Assembly (NCBI GenBank): GCA_018398585.1
Contig: JAGTTD010000011.1
Span: forward strand, 16,545,346-16,609,345
Direction of reading: 5' to 3'
Length of the DNA: 64,000 bases
Source: Simmondsia chinensis
Lineage: Eukaryota; Streptophyta; Magnoliopsida; Caryophyllales; Simmondsiaceae
Position numbers and translations under genes: made by a program
Shown: piece after piece, positions 1 through 11,565 of the stretch
Layout: each line of letters opens with the position of its first letter
How positions within the stretch are numbered: the first letter of the stretch is position 1
Notes under the pieces: model-generated
Database searches by the model: none
What the model was told of the DNA's origin: nothing
The model's input: only the letters and a program-made list of their open reading frames with translations

Positions 1-144
1 CTTGTACGTGCTTGAAGGAAATGGTCTTGCAAGAGAAAAGGGTCAAAGCTCGAGGTCCAAGACGATTTGACTTGCCCCATTGGAGAGGCATCCATTATGC
101 GTCAGTGTGCCAGAGGTTTTTCATATCAGTTGGAGGGGGAGAAT
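1..144 (+). mobile_element. 3' internal tail of a Ty1/copia-like LTR retrotransposon, with polypurine tract
   Basis: This stretch runs directly into a purine-rich tract (131-144, TGGAGGGGGAGAAT) that abuts a TG...CA terminal repeat. That is the layout of the polypurine tract and 3' LTR of a plus-strand LTR retrotransposon. A 73-codon open frame at 12-233 crosses into the LTR and shows no recognisable pol motif, so I do not call it a gene. The rest of the element lies left of the window. Confidence 0.65.
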
Positions 145-716
145 TGTTGGATTCGATCCATATATATTGTTTAGTGTTATTTTTATTTTGTCAAGCTAAA
201 GGGAAAAAAGTAAAGATAGTCAAAAATAGATAAGACAGAAAAAAATAGGGAAAAAGAAATTGAAAGGACCCCCATGTTTTGGTTTTACAGCATTAAAAAG
301 AGGGCAGGGGGTTATTGTTAAAAAAGTGAAAGAGTGGAAGAGAAATAGTAGAGGAAGAACGAGAGAAAAAGAGATGAAATTGAGAAGAGAAATTTGTGAG
401 GTTTGATGTGTTGAATTTAGTTACAACCGTGGATTAAAAAAGCCACAAAAGCAATATTTTCGGCGCCCCAATAGTTCCCATCTAAGTAGGGTATGGGGGG
501 TGGATGTACGCAACCTTCCCCTTTAGGGTGCTACCCTGAAGGGAGTTACAATTGGGGATTGTATTTCTAAATTCATAGTAGAAGTTTTGACACCCAGATT
601 GGGTCATGGGTTTTCCCTCTGTTTGAGAGAGAGTTTTCCACGTAAAAATTTATTGTATTATTTTATGTTCAATTTTCATTTTTGTTGTGCTCAATTGTGT
701 GATTCTTTTCCCAACA
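145..716 (+). repeat. 3' LTR, Ty1/copia-like (572 bp)
   Basis: The sequence begins TGTTGGATTC and ends TTCCCAACA, the imperfect inverted ends typical of copia-type LTRs. Near its end is GGGTTTTCCCTCTGTTTGAG followed shortly by TTTTCCACGTAAAA, a segment that recurs in many plant copia LTRs. The candidate target-site duplication on the right is GAACT (717-721); its partner would be outside the window. The LTR also carries a short stretch resembling the SINE-like body seen near 51-52.5 kb. Confidence 0.7.
475..545 (+). repeat. SINE-body-like segment inside the copia LTR
   Basis: GTGGATGTACGCAACCTTCC followed by CCTTTAGGG matches segments at about 51130-51165, 51428-51470 and 52441-52480. All share a G-rich run, then ATGTACGCAACCTT, then a TTAGGGTA-type word and a CCCTAAAG/CCCTGAAG echo. 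This is a dispersed short repeat, and here it is part of the LTR. Confidence 0.5.
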
Positions 717-2985
717 GAACTAAGGTTCTATTCAAATTTTGAAAAAAAATTATATTTTCGAAATAAGTTCTTTTAACCAAATGCATTGAAGTTAGAGGTG
801 AAAAATTATATAATTTAGAAAAACATTTCTAGACTTTTTAGTTTAGAAGGAAAAAAACATATAAATTAGAGACAGAAATTAAAAGAATATATCAATTAGA
901 GGTGACGTATTCAAAAACCAAGAAATGACTAACATTCCCTTTATTGTACTCATGGACACTGAAACAATTGAGCTCTTCAATACCGTTGTTATTTCAAATC
1001 TGTCTTGAGTCATGCAGTCCATTAAAAGTTGAAATATTTGGGTTCCACGCATGATAATTGTAAGACACTTAGTGCCGGTGAAGCAAAAATTAATAGGAGA
1101 AAATAATTGAAATTAGAAGTAGAAGAACTTTATGTGCTACGAGAATAATAGTTTAGAGAGACTGATGAATATAAATATATAAAATGGGTAGAGATTGAGT
1201 TAAAGGAGGGATATTATAGTAGTAGGATAACGAAATTTACATATCCTCGAAATTTTTGTATATTATTTCGGATTTGAGGTTTGCTTGATTCAGGGGCTGA
1301 AAACTATGAAATTATATAATTGTCATACTAGCAATTCCATGTGCGATGCACGGCCAAATTTTACTCATTGTACGATATAATAAATTTCAAGGCATTATTA
1401 TTTGAATTTTGAATTTTTCACCAAAACTGTAACATAAGGTACAATGTGATAATTATATCTAAGAAATCAACTATGATTTCAGGAAAAAAAATTGATGCAA
1501 ACAAATCCAAGATTGGAGAGAGGGGGGGGGTGTAGGGGAAGAAATGTCGATTGAATATTTAAATTTAGAAGTTATAGTAATTGTTGATAACATATCGATA
1601 AAGTTCAATAAAAAATTTGGAATAGTAACATTTTAATATCCTTAACTTTAATTAAAATAATGTGTAGATCAGCTAAATTCAATATGTTGATCTCACACTT
1701 TTTAAAATCTTTTTTTTTATTTTTCTTATAGCCTTAATCTTTTTTTTGGTATTTTGAGTGGGGAAAAAATAATTTATTTAAGTATATCTAATAATAATTT
1801 ATTTTTTTAAATATCTTTAATTAATTTTTTAGATTTTTAGTAATATTTTTACAAGATTTCTATTAATTTTTTTCTATGACATTAATCATTTCTTTTGCTA
1901 TATTTAGGCAAGAGTAATAATTTTTTTAAAATATTTTTAAGAAATCTTTTCAGCAAATTTTTTTAGATATTTAGAAATTCTTTAATAACCTTAATCCTTT
2001 TTTGTTACTGAAACTTTTTTTTTATGCAAATATCTTTTGAAACCCTTTTTTTAAATTCTTTTTTGTTACATTATACTTATAATTTAAAGTATCTTTAGTC
2101 ATTTTTTAAAGATTTTAAAGCAACATTTCAAATATTTTAATAATTTTAATATTTTTATTTGTGAAATATTTAAAAAGCTTTCCTGTAACAGTTTCTTTTA
2201 AAAGTTTTTAGTAATTTTTTATACAGTCTCTTTTAACAATTTTATTTTATGTGTTTTCTTATTTTTTAACAATTTATTTTAAAGGTGTTTAGCATTTTTG
2301 ACCACCATAATCTTTTTAACGATTTCTTTTTGTGTTTTCTTTTTTTTTTTCCGTATATTCTGTAGCATTTCTTCTTATTCAGATTTGGATGTAGGAAAGA
2401 AGAGGAATTGGGTAGCGACTGCAATTTTAATAATAGTTAGATTATGTTAATTAATTGTTAAAACAAATATAATTTTTTATTGGAAAATTGATAAATAAGC
2501 TTACCATATTTTAAGTTCTTTCGAGCCCTCTTCATGACCTAAGACGCAAAAACTTTTCAATCAATAGTAGTGATGCCTCTTCCTCCTCTTATATCTCCAA
2601 TGACTTCCCATTTTTACATTGTTTGTGAATCTCTCTGCATGTTAAAATCCAATTTTGACACAATTAATCAACGTCATAATAGAGCTCCTATCCTAAAAAT
2701 AACAGTACACATTTAATCAACATGAACATAGAGCAAAATCAACTAAAACATAATTAACACAAAGCCATCAAACCTACAAGCGCCAAATTCGCGAAAATCT
2801 TATAAATTTTCATCAGTTTAGATTTGTCATTTTCCATGCTAACTGCTCCCGTTAAAATTGATAATTTAGTCAAAATTACAAAGTAAAAGTAAAAAGATGT
2901 AGCATTACAAAAAAAAATTATAATTAATTGAGTTTTTAAGTCTTTAATTAATGTTTCTCCTATTTTTCCCAACTTTTTTATTCAA
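717..2985. other. AT-rich intergenic DNA without a recognisable gene
   Basis: No supported coding region. A run of ten G lies near 1507-1516. About 1700-2390 is a strongly T-rich, degenerate stretch in which words such as ATCTTTTTT, TTTAGATTTTT and TATTTTTA recur. It looks like decayed simple or satellite-like sequence. Confidence 0.6.
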
Positions 2986-4106
2986 AAATCATAACCTTTC
3001 TATTTTTCTACCAAATAGTTTTAATCTTAATTTTGCTATTGATTTCATTCTTTTATATGGAAGAAACATAGATAAAGATTTGTACCTTTAAAATTTATAT
3101 TAAACTCGTGATGTTTGCTTAGATTTCTTGTGCTTGGGACATTCCACCGTCTTTCAAGTTTTTCCTTCTCAACGTTAAAGAGATATATTGAAGTATGGGG
3201 GGAAAAAAAAAGAGTGAAGACTTGTACCTTTTAGGCTGATATTAAATTCCTTCTCATGTTTCGGGAGACAAAACTATGAAAGAATAATAGGTAAAGATCC
3301 GTACCTTTAAAACTGATATTGCTTCTTCTCATGGTTCAAGAGACAGACTGAAATATGGAAGAAAAATGTGTAATGATTTGTCCCTTTAAGTTTGTTATTG
3401 AACTCGTGATGTCTGCTTGAGTTTAAATTGTGATATTTCTAGGGCTTTTTTAAATAATGATTTTCATAGGTTGGAGAGGTAGATAGGTAAATTGTGAAGT
3501 TTGATATTTAATAACGTTCAAGATTTTGTAAATATAATTATTAATCATCAAGTATTTAAAAAATATTAGTGATAAGATTTTTGATATATCTTATTTTATT
3601 ACGATTTGTATATAATGCCTTTTACTTGTTTTTTGAATTATTTATTTTTGATTTTTGAGGTATGGTTATTTGAGGTATTGACGAAGGAAAACGAGGGAGG
3701 AAACTGTGAAATTATATATTAGTTAAATTCCTAACTTTTTTTCCATTCAAAAATCATAATCTTTATTTTTTCAAACAAATAATTTTGATCTTAATTTTGC
3801 TATTAAGTTCATTCTTTTATATGGGAAAAAACATGTAAAGATTCGTACCTTTAAAATTGATATTAAACTTGTGATTTTCGCTTAGATTTCTTATGCTTGG
3901 GGCTTTCCACTGTCTTTCAAGTTTCACCTTCTCATGGTTCAAGGGACATATTGAAGTATGGAAGAAAAAAAAAGGGTAAAGACTTGTACCTTTAAGATTG
4001 ATATTAAACGCCTTCTCAAGTTTCAAGAGACAAAACTATGAAAGAATAACAAGTAAAGATCCATACATTTAAGACAGATATTAAACTCCTTCTCATGGTT
4101 CGAGAG

Positions 4107-4477
4107 TGATACAAACTAAATATAAATCTCGCTCAATATCAATGGTAAACACATGCTATTATAATATTTATTGATAGATTACTCCAATAATAGAGGATTA
4201 CAAGGAAAAGGGGGCAGATGACTAGAGAAATTGGGGGAGAGAGAGACTACAGCAAAACGCTCTTACATCATTTTTGCATAATCAACTATGGAGGGGTAAC
4301 CACTTATTTATAGTAATAGATTAGGGCTGAGGTGGCAGGGGAAGCACATCGAGTGCGGAAGATGCGGGTATGAACACGGGTCTGGACCCGGGTTGGCAGG
4401 TAGGATGGGGAGAGGGGTCTTGGCAGTAGTGGCAGCCATGGGCTTGGAGTGTATCAGGAGATACTCGGTTTGTATCA
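4107..4477 (-). repeat. 3' LTR of the gag-only element (371 bp)
   Basis: Starts TGATACAAAC and ends TTTGTATCA, with good match to 6215-6622. It is the 3' LTR because the polypurine tract adjoins its right side on the minus strand. Confidence 0.85.
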
Positions 4478-5163
4478 ATACCGTCCCCTTGAAACGATCC
4501 TCATCCTCGAGGATCAGAAGTAAGTAAGCCACCATATCTGTATCCGCCTGAGGTGCGGTTGTCGGGTGATGTCAGGTAGGTAGGTTACTTGGCGGGTAGC
4601 AGTCCAAGCGGGTGGAGACTAATGAGATGGCTCCCTTCTGTTCGCCTAATCCCAGTCTGGCTCGTATCACTTCTTCCCCCTCCAAAGACCCTTGCCCCTA
4701 AGGGTCATGGACATCGAGCTGACTCCGGAATGTAGAAAATCCTCCCAGGTCAAATACCAACTTTTGGAACTTCAGCAAGACATGAGCTGTGAGCCATCTT
4801 TCTGGAAATGGCGAAGAACTATCCCTGAGGGGCACTTGGTGCTCAACAGCCTGGCAAGATAGTGGATGCTTGGTGGAAAATGTAAAAATGTCCTCAAAAT
4901 TTGAAAGCAGCTATCGAAGCTTTGAAGGGTTTGTCCTTGTTGGTGGCTCTATATCGGCCGAGAGCGGGAGAGGCGGAACTGAGACTGGAGTTGTAGAGAT
5001 GGTGAAGGGTGGACATCAGCTGTTGTTGGCGGGTCTGCTGGGAAGACCATATGTTTCCCTTCTGCCACTGTCGTGGGAGGACGGTTGGCCCTTCCACGAA
5101 AGCGCTAGGAACTGGGTCAATGGCGATATCCGGGATGGAATCTGGGCATGGTTCTAAGGCCGG

Positions 5164-5640
5164 CTATGATAGAGGAGCATCATCTTCATTAAGTGCAATA
5201 GCCGTCATACTTGGGTGGCTCCGAGGTGTGTCTTCTATTGGCGGTAACAACTGCTGAGGTACACTGGATGGAAGGTTGACAGGAAGTGTTCTCGAAGGGG
5301 ATGGTGTGGCTATGATTGGTGATGCACTAAGGAGTTCTCTGCCAGCTAACTTCTCAAGGTAGGCGCAATTGCTCTCTTCCCATCTGACCAGTAACTTAGT
5401 GTCATGCAATGTTTGCGGCCTAAACAAGAGAACGCCTACAGCTATATTTTTTCGTAAGCCTTCTACCATCAATTTAACCTTTTTCACTTCTATCAACCCA
5501 TACTCGTTCGCCAAGGACTCAAACCGGCTCAGGTACTCCCCAACACTTCCCATTTGGCGGAGCATCATGAGCTCCATGAGGGAGTTGTTCAAGGTACCCA
5601 AATACCTCTCACTATGATTTAACCATCCCTCATCCCTTCC
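5164..5640 (-). pseudogene. Gag-like fragment of the gag-only LTR element
   Basis: The minus-strand frame contains WLNHSERYLGTL, then MGSVGEYLSRFESLANEYG, then KLMVEGLRKNIAVGVLLFRP. This is the pattern of a plant Ty3/gypsy retrotransposon gag domain: a region around a conserved W, a helix of the form VxEYxxxFExL, then FxxGLRxxIxxxVxxxxP. The Met at 5601 lies inside the domain, so the real start is upstream in sequence now broken by stops. The C-terminal part is Pro/Ser-rich and stops at 5164. No zinc knuckle is seen. The product would have packaged element RNA; the copy is probably not functional. Confidence 0.6.
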
Positions 5641-5967
5641 ACTACTGAATCTAGGAAGTTCTATATGAATAAATCAAGTCGGAGTTCAGTAATTACCTCG
5701 AGCGATTCCTTTGGGCATTTCATCGACCACCATGTGTGCAGATCGGTGATGAGGGGAAGATGATGCTGATGCTCTGCAAATTGGTGATGTGTCAACAAAA
5801 TTGATGATGCTCACCCAAATTAATATCAGCTGGGACCAAAATTTGGGTTTGCTGAGGTTGAAAATTAGTGGGGAAGGTTGATGATGCCTGATAGTGGGGA
5901 GGTGATGATGTTTGAATATTAGTAAAGGGCGTATTTGCTGGGGTTGAACGGTGGTGAGGGAGGGTTA

Positions 5968-6060
5968 ATGATGGTGATGGTGATGGTGATGATGATGATG
6001 ATGATTGATGATGATGTTGATAAAGATGATAATGATGAAGATGATGATGATGATGATGAC
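5968..6060. repeat. (GAT)n-type trinucleotide microsatellite
   Basis: GATGGTGATGGTGATGATGA-type repeats, with interruptions, lie between the gag region and the 5' LTR of the gag-only element. Translations in three frames give poly-Asp, poly-His or poly-Ile artefacts. Confidence 0.85.
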
Positions 6061-6214
6061 GGGGATGAAGGTACTATGTTCTCTGCAACCCAAGATAAAG
6101 AATTGCCGGTGATCAATGATGACGATGAAGATCAAGCCGATTGATGAACAGCTTTGATGGTGATGCAGATGAAGATGACGATCGGGGCCGAGGAAAGACT
6201 GCTCGTATACCAAT

Positions 6215-6622
6215 TGATACAAACCAAATATAAATCTAGCTTAATATCAATGGTAAACACAATCTATTATAATATTTATTGAGAGGTTACTCCAATAACG
6301 GAGGATTATAAGGAAGGGGAGAGATATAAAAGAAGGGGGGAGATAAACTAGAGAAATTGGGGAGAGAGAGACTAAAGCATAACACTCTCACATCATTTTT
6401 GCATAATCAACTATAGGGGGTTAACCCCTTATGTATAATAATAGATTAGGGTTGAGGTGATAGGGGAAGTACATTGTGTGTGGAGGATGCAGGTACGAAC
6501 TTGGGTCTGGACTCGGGTTGACGGGTTGGACTAGGATTGGCAGGTAGGATGGCGGGAGGGGTCTTGGCGGGTAGCGGCAGGCATGGGCTTGGCAGTTATC
6601 AGGAGATACTCGGTTTATATCA
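6215..6622 (-). repeat. 5' LTR of the gag-only element (408 bp)
   Basis: Starts TGATACAAACC and ends TTTATATCA. It is followed by TSD GAGAG and preceded (+ coordinates) by the PBS-like sequence, which makes it the 5' LTR on the minus strand. Confidence 0.85.
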
Positions 6623-7441
6623 GAGAGACATATTGAAGTATGAAAGAAAAATAAGTAGAGATTCATACATTTAAGTTTGATGTTAAACTCGTGATGTTTA
6701 TTAAGTATGGAAGAAAATTAGGTAAAAATTCAAACCTTTAATTTAATATTAAGTTTGTGAAGTTTGCTTAAGTTTCTTGTACTTGGAGTGTTCTGGGTTT
6801 GAGAGATAGATTGAACAATTATGGTATTTTCAGGGTTTTTGTGAATAATGATTTTTATGGATTGAGGAGGTAGATGGATAAATTGTAAAATTTGATACTG
6901 AATAAGGCTCAAAATTTTGTAAATATAATAATTAATATCAAGTATTTATATAATATTAGTGATAAAATTTTTGATATATTTTATTTTATTATGATTTATA
7001 TTAATCCCTTTTATTAGTTTTGTAATTATTTATTTGTGATTTTTGAGGTATGCGTTTTCAACGAATTTGGCCAGTGAGCTTATTTGCCATAAAGGAGCCC
7101 GGTATGAGGTGGGGTTTGTAGGGACGAGCTGGACTTAAGCTCTAGCTGCACACCCGTCTGGTGTTTCCTGCAAGATTCAAACAAACAGTTAGATGGGCCG
7201 GCGGGGTTACCACTGGGGGGACCCCTCTGACGCTTAAGTCAGTATTTATCCCATAACATAATAATAAAAGCAGGAAATAAATACATATCAAAGATATAAA
7301 AGGCTTAGCTTGAGAAGAGTAGAAGGGTAGAGTGGTTATTGCTCCAGAGAGATGACTGAAAAGGATGATGGAAGGTTGAGGTGTGGGAAGGCCTACCTTA
7401 GACGAGCCTTACCTTGCCTTCGAAATGAGAGAGAGTTGCCG

Positions 7442-7442
<1 letters not shown>

Positions 7443-7504
<62 letters not shown>
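7443..7504 (+). repeat. Poly(G) homopolymer, 62 nt
   Basis: Sixty-two uninterrupted G residues between TTGCCGC and AGAGAGAGAG. Three overlapping open frames here are poly-Gly or poly-Pro artefacts. It could be a genuine expansion or an assembly or consensus artefact. Confidence 0.9.
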
Positions 7505-7505
<1 letters not shown>

Positions 7506-7627
7506 GAGAGAGAGAGTGCGAGGGAGAGAGGGATGGTCATAATGTCCTCCCCGAAGAAGTGTGGAAAGGTTATGGGAGAACCCCCTTGGCTAGCAGCGGT
7601 CAACGCTGGTCAACGCGAGTAGGTCCC

Positions 7628-7718
7628 ATTACTGGGCAGTAATATCTAGCTCCGATTACTGGGCAGTAGTATCTAGGTCCGATTATTGGGCAGTAGTATC
7701 TAGGTCCGATTACTAGAC
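7628..7718 (+). repeat. 27-bp tandem repeat, about 3.3 copies
   Basis: The unit ATTACTGGGCAGTAGTATCT AGGTCCG occurs at 7628, 7655 and 7682, followed by a partial copy. The copies differ at few positions. It ends at the junction with the truncated Tat/Athila-like element. Confidence 0.85.
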
Positions 7719-7736
7719 CAAACTAATGCCATAACA

Positions 7737-8093
7737 TTGAAGAATGAAGACACACTAGAAAAATCACCTCAATGTGACATAATCCCCTTAGTCAACTCAG
7801 GGCCACGAATGACCAAACCTATCTTTACCTATCCACCACCATCAATCATTGAAATAGAATGTCGAGCTTATCTAACATGGTCAGAGATTTTCAGAACCAT
7901 GGATGCCTCAGTTAAAAATAGCAGAAAAGATCAGAAAAGGAAATTCAAGCTGTGGCAAATCAGGCCTAAAGATCTCAAGATTAGAGAAGGCGGAGGTGGT
8001 CGTGTAAAGAAGGGAACAAGGAAGATCCATGGAAGAAAATGGTCGTTGTGGATGGATGGTGGAAACTCTATTCTCCCTCAGGACACGGGATAG
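7737..8093 (+). pseudogene. Gag C-terminal-like fragment of the truncated Tat/Athila-like element
   Basis: The open frame carries NEDTLEKSPQCDIIPLVNS, then MTKPIFTYPPPSIIEIECRA, then TWSEIFRTMDASVKNSRKDQ. The same protein segment is encoded in the minus-strand element at 24229-24520 (there DEDTLEKPPQYNIIPLVN). Its function is unknown, but its position between gag and the 3' untranslated region marks it as retroelement sequence. The first Met is arbitrary, because the 5' part is lost at the junction near 7722. Confidence 0.55.
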
Positions 8094-9164
8094 ATCCACC
8101 CAGAAAGTCGAGCTAACGACTATAAGCTAAGCGCTTCTTGGGAGGCAACCCAAGTGTTTTTATCTTTGTTTATCAAATTTTATTTTCCTTTCATTATTTT
8201 TATTTTTCTCATGCTTATTTTTGTTAAACAGGTATTTTACAGCAAGTTTGGGGGTAGCAAGATGCACCATCAAATAAGCAATCTTCAAACTTGGGAAGTA
8301 TCTCTCACGTATTGCTTCGTTCTTTATATTTCTTTTAACATTATGGACAGCGTTAACTTTAAGTTTGGGAGTGGGAGAGACAATTTTTAAAATTTTGAAC
8401 AAAATTTTCAAAAATGTTTCCCCGTTTTAGGCTTTAGAGTCGACTTTAGTGCCTCCCAGAGTTCGGAGCCTTCGTATGGGGATGTAAATAGTATCGACCA
8501 ACAAAAAGATTGTCCATAGTTTTAACCTTTAGTCTTTTAAAAAAATTTCATTAAAAAAAAAGAGAAAATAAAAAAAAGAGAACTTATCATCACACTTTTT
8601 AAGCAATTTTTCCACTCTTTTTAGTTCGTTTACTTTAATTTGATTTGAATAACATGATAATCAATTATTTTTGTGTTCTAACTGCAAAACACAATCTAAT
8701 CCGAGGCACTATCTTAATAAAATCATGGTATTTGACTTCACTAATTAGCATGGCTGTTTTACTTTTCTTTCTGATTAAAAAATGCTCAAATTTGAATAAA
8801 TTACATAAAGAGTATCATTCACATAATAGATTTTGAAGAGTTATGCCTAAGTCTAAATAAAAGAAAAATATAATAAAAATTGAGGGAGAGAATCACTAAG
8901 CACCGCTATCATGTTAAAAACGTCTATCATTTGGATATGTGCTATGGTGTGATAGTTTCATGCCTTGGTACCTCGAGCAAGTCGATCCGTAGGGGTGTTT
9001 CAACACCTTGTACCCGCGCCAACTGGAGCGGGAGTTTCCGCATTGAAAGCTCGCTACAAGGGGTACTTAGAAAGCTAACAAGGAACCAAGCACCGAAAAA
9101 AAGGGGGGGAAAACTTCTCTAACACCGCTATCCCACATAAATAAGATATGTGCTACCTGTTAAG

Positions 9165-9381
9165 AGGGCGTCTCAGTGGTGGTTTTTCTTACTTATGGGT
9201 CATCGCCCAGGAGTCGGAGGTTGATTCTCACTGAAGATATACTCGGGAAGTCATAATACCGGCATCTCAATGGTGGCTTCTCTTACTTATGGGTCATTGC
9301 CTAGGAGTCGAAGCTTGATTCTCGCTGCAGATATGCTTATATTGACTTGAGTAAATAAATTCCTCCAAAAAAAAAAAAAAT
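9165..9381 (+). repeat. Doublet of a tRNA-like SINE fragment with A-tail
   Basis: Two copies of a ~75-bp segment (TGGTGGCTTCTCTTACTTATGGGTCATCGCC...GAGTCGAAG, split here only by the reading) lie near 9170-9240 and 9265-9340. Each has pol III-like words: TCTCAATGGTGG as an A-box candidate and GAAGCTTGATTCTCGCT as a B-box candidate. An A-run follows at 9367-9381. The same doublet lies inverted at 23060-23260 in the sister element, so it was present before the two elements separated. Confidence 0.55.
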
Positions 9382-9714
9382 AGTGCAAAAATAATTAGTT
9401 TTGGTCAAACTTGATAAGTCTTGTTATGAGTGGTATAATTTTTGTCTTCTATTCAGTTTGAATATCTTAAGATTAGAAAAAACTTAATTTGCTTAGCTAA
9501 CTTTTAAATTCGATTAACTAGGTAATTGACAGATTTTTCCTTGGGAAAGATGGTTTGTCCTTTTGATTCCTGAACTTTAAGCCTCAGTTATTCTTTTCTA
9601 ATTTTGAGTATACCTGCTTTGACTTGTGGTAAAATTCTTAAAAAGCATGAGATCCTTCGCTTTAATGTTTAGCCTTGCTCGAGGACGAGCAAGATTTAAG
9701 TTTGGGGGGTACTT

Positions 9715-11116
9715 TGATTAGTCTAATTTAGTATATAATTATTTATATCATTTTAATATAATTTTAACCATTTTTGCATCAAACTTCTATCAATTTTGCC
9801 TGATTTTGCTCGTTTTGAACTATTTTGCTATTTTCTTCTAAAAATACTCATTTTATGTTAAATCTTGCTAGGTTTTATCATTAACTTTAACAAGTAAAAG
9901 CAAGATACATCAAACAAATACAAAAAATAAGCAAAGCACCGCATTTTTACGCCTGAAAGCAGTTTTTTTACATAAAATAACAAGTTTTGTCCACAAGTTG
10001 CTTGGGCGGCCATTTTTTTTTTCATTTTTTTAACTCAAATTCATTGTATTATGCATGAAATTGATCTGAAATAGCAGGTTTGGGCAGTGAAAAGCAAAGA
10101 AAATACATAAAATAAAGCAAGTTATGCAAGTTGAAAAGGGGTGGCAAGATTGGCAAATGAGAATGAAGTTTGAAGTTAATTCTTGCATTCTTTATTCACC
10201 CCTCAAACACTATAAATAGGGGGTATTTGGAATGTGTTTGAGCATCCTTCATCAAACAAAAATCCTATAAAAAGTGTAGAGAAAGAAGAAGAGAAAATGG
10301 TGAAGGAAGAAGAAGCAGGAAGAAAGTTTGGTTTGTAACTTTATATTTTTAAGTCCTTTTTAGCCTTTTCTTCTTCTAAGTTCATGAATTTTGTGTTATT
10401 TATGCTTTATATTAAGTTTATCATGAATAATTTTTTTATTCCAAGGCTATGATGTAGCCTAAGTTGTAATATACGCTTATTTCTAATTCAACGTGTTCAT
10501 TGTTTTGTCATTGCGTTGTTGAAGTGTTTATCATTGTTCTTCATGAGTTTTAAATGCTTGATCGCCATTTGAGGCCTTCATAATGAGTCCGAGAGGAGAT
10601 TTATGATGAGTGCTAAGGTGATAAGCACCACAAATTGAGCGAATGCTTGAGAGAGATTAATGCAATTTGTGTGGTTTTTAAGAGAAAATCATAGAGCTTT
10701 AAAAACTCTTTTCTTATTTAGATTTATGCACGAGCGTGGTGGGATAATATGTAAAAGAGCATGCTAAATGTTGCTCGAGAGAGAATATTTAGTAAATTAG
10801 GGTTTTCAACCATCAACACGTATTAACAACTTGAATAACGAGAATAGAAAGGCGTATTGATGTAACTAGGTGAAATCGGATGCCTTGGATATTATTAAAT
10901 CATAAAAACATTATAAAATAAGTTAACATATTTTATTTCTTTTCAGTTTATTTTTTTTCATATCAATATCTCAATTTTTGGTTGTTTAAATAGCATCAAA
11001 ACTACTAATTTTGGTACTCATTCAATAGCAATCCTTATGGGAGCGATACTCTACTCATTTCTATATTACTTGATATGACTAGTGCACTTGCTAACGCATA
11101 CACAAAGTTTACATCA
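9715..11116 (+). repeat. 3' LTR of the truncated Tat/Athila-like element (1402 bp)
   Basis: Starts TGATTAGTCTAATTTAGTAT right after the TTTAAGTTTGGGGGGTAC polypurine tract and ends GTTTACATCA. The end region GACTAGTGCACTTGCTAACG is shared with the LTRs of 18282-27814. It is diverged and shorter than those (1402 against 1819 bp). Confidence 0.8.
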
Positions 11117-11560
11117 ATTTGTGTACTAATTACTGTGATTTCAAGTACATTTAAGGTAATGTTGAAAACATATGTTGTGCTTCTGAATACATTAATGTTT
11201 ATTATAAATACGTGAAAAGTGATGCATAAGGGGTCAATTTCGTATATATTTGGTGTTCTTAAGAGTACATTAGTGATTTTCAAGTCCTTTATTGGTCAAG
11301 GTGAGTACAAGAGTGGTTGTGTTTTATCACCTTCAATTTTAAGTCCAGCGAAATTATAATATTGCCTTGTTAAATTACAGGAATGCATATGCATAATCTG
11401 ATTGACAAGGACAAATATATCCAATGCATGAAATTTATCATAAAATGTTAAAAAATACAATTGTATCAAGAAAAAGAACATGAATGAATCACATAATTTC
11501 ATTCAAAATATATTATTTACAACAAGTACATAAAGAATATACAAATACAAAAATATAAAA
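11117..11560. other. Decayed array remnant, no gene
   Basis: Scattered AAGTACATT, GAGTACATTAGTGATTTT and GTGTACTAATTA words resemble the GAGTAC component of the arrays elsewhere in the window, but without clear TGTCGACA palindromes. It lies downstream of the unit A gene and next to the Tat/Athila-like LTR. Confidence 0.4.
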
Positions 11561-11565
11561 AATGA

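Larger units (their letters stand above)
4107..6622 (-). mobile_element. Gag-only non-autonomous Ty3/gypsy-like LTR retrotransposon (2.5 kb)
   Basis: The element has two LTRs in direct orientation (4107-4477 and 6215-6622) and a 5-bp target-site duplication GAGAG at 4102-4106 and 6623-6627. It reads on the minus strand. Next to the right LTR is a primer-binding-like sequence TGGTATACGAGCAG (related to the initiator-Met PBS). Next to the left LTR is a polypurine tract AAGGGGACGGTAT, preceded by a CTCGAGGATGAGGA word seen at the end of many plant gypsy polyproteins. Only gag-like coding sequence lies between. No protease, reverse transcriptase or integrase is visible, so it would depend on a relative in trans. 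It sits in copy 2 of the 760-bp tandem duplication. Confidence 0.85.
2986..7057. repeat. Tandem duplication of a ~760-bp non-coding unit, second copy split by a retrotransposon
   Basis: Copy 1 runs from about 2986 to 3690. Copy 2 begins near 3756, is interrupted by the LTR element and its TSD at 4107-6627, and resumes at 6628-7057. Matching landmarks include AATCATAA...TTTTAATCTTAATTTTGC at 2986 and 3756, and GAGGTAGAT...TTTTGTAAATATAAT at about 3475 and 6865. Inside each copy the word GTACCTTTAA recurs at uneven spacing (3083, 3223, 3300; 3844, 3985, 4060), so the unit has internal repeat structure. I see no coding potential. Confidence 0.75.
7058..7721. other. LTR-like fragment of an unidentified retrotransposon
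   Basis: This block is GC-richer than its surroundings. It contains GGGGACCCCTCTGACGCTTA AGTCAGT, a word familiar from plant LTR sequences, followed by a TATA-like AAGATATAAAAGG near 7290. It also contains a 62-nt G run and a 27-bp tandem repeat. It ends abruptly where the Tat/Athila-like internal sequence begins. I could not define both ends or a TSD, so its class is uncertain. Confidence 0.4.
7722..11116 (+). mobile_element. 5'-truncated Tat/Athila-like non-autonomous LTR retrotransposon
   Basis: Internal sequence from about 7722 matches, in opposite orientation, the internal part of the complete element at 18282-27814. Both carry the word GCGCTTCTTGGGAGGCAACC (here near 8129), which I know from the 3' region of plant Tat/Athila elements. 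Both end with a GAGGACGAGCAAGATTTAAG polypurine region directly before an LTR starting TGAT(T/A)AGTCTAATTTA. No pol genes are present. The 5' LTR, PBS and start of gag are missing because of the junction at about 7722. The flank after the 3' LTR is ATTTG. Confidence 0.8.

Noticed and set aside
12..233. Small gene at the window start
   Set aside because: The frame runs through the polypurine tract into the copia LTR and shows no domain.
5919..6222. His-, Asp- or Ile-rich small proteins
   Set aside because: Translations of the (GAT)n microsatellite in different frames.
7352..7642. Poly-Gly / poly-Pro protein frames across 7443-7504
   Set aside because: Produced only by the 62-nt G run; three frames are open for the same reason.
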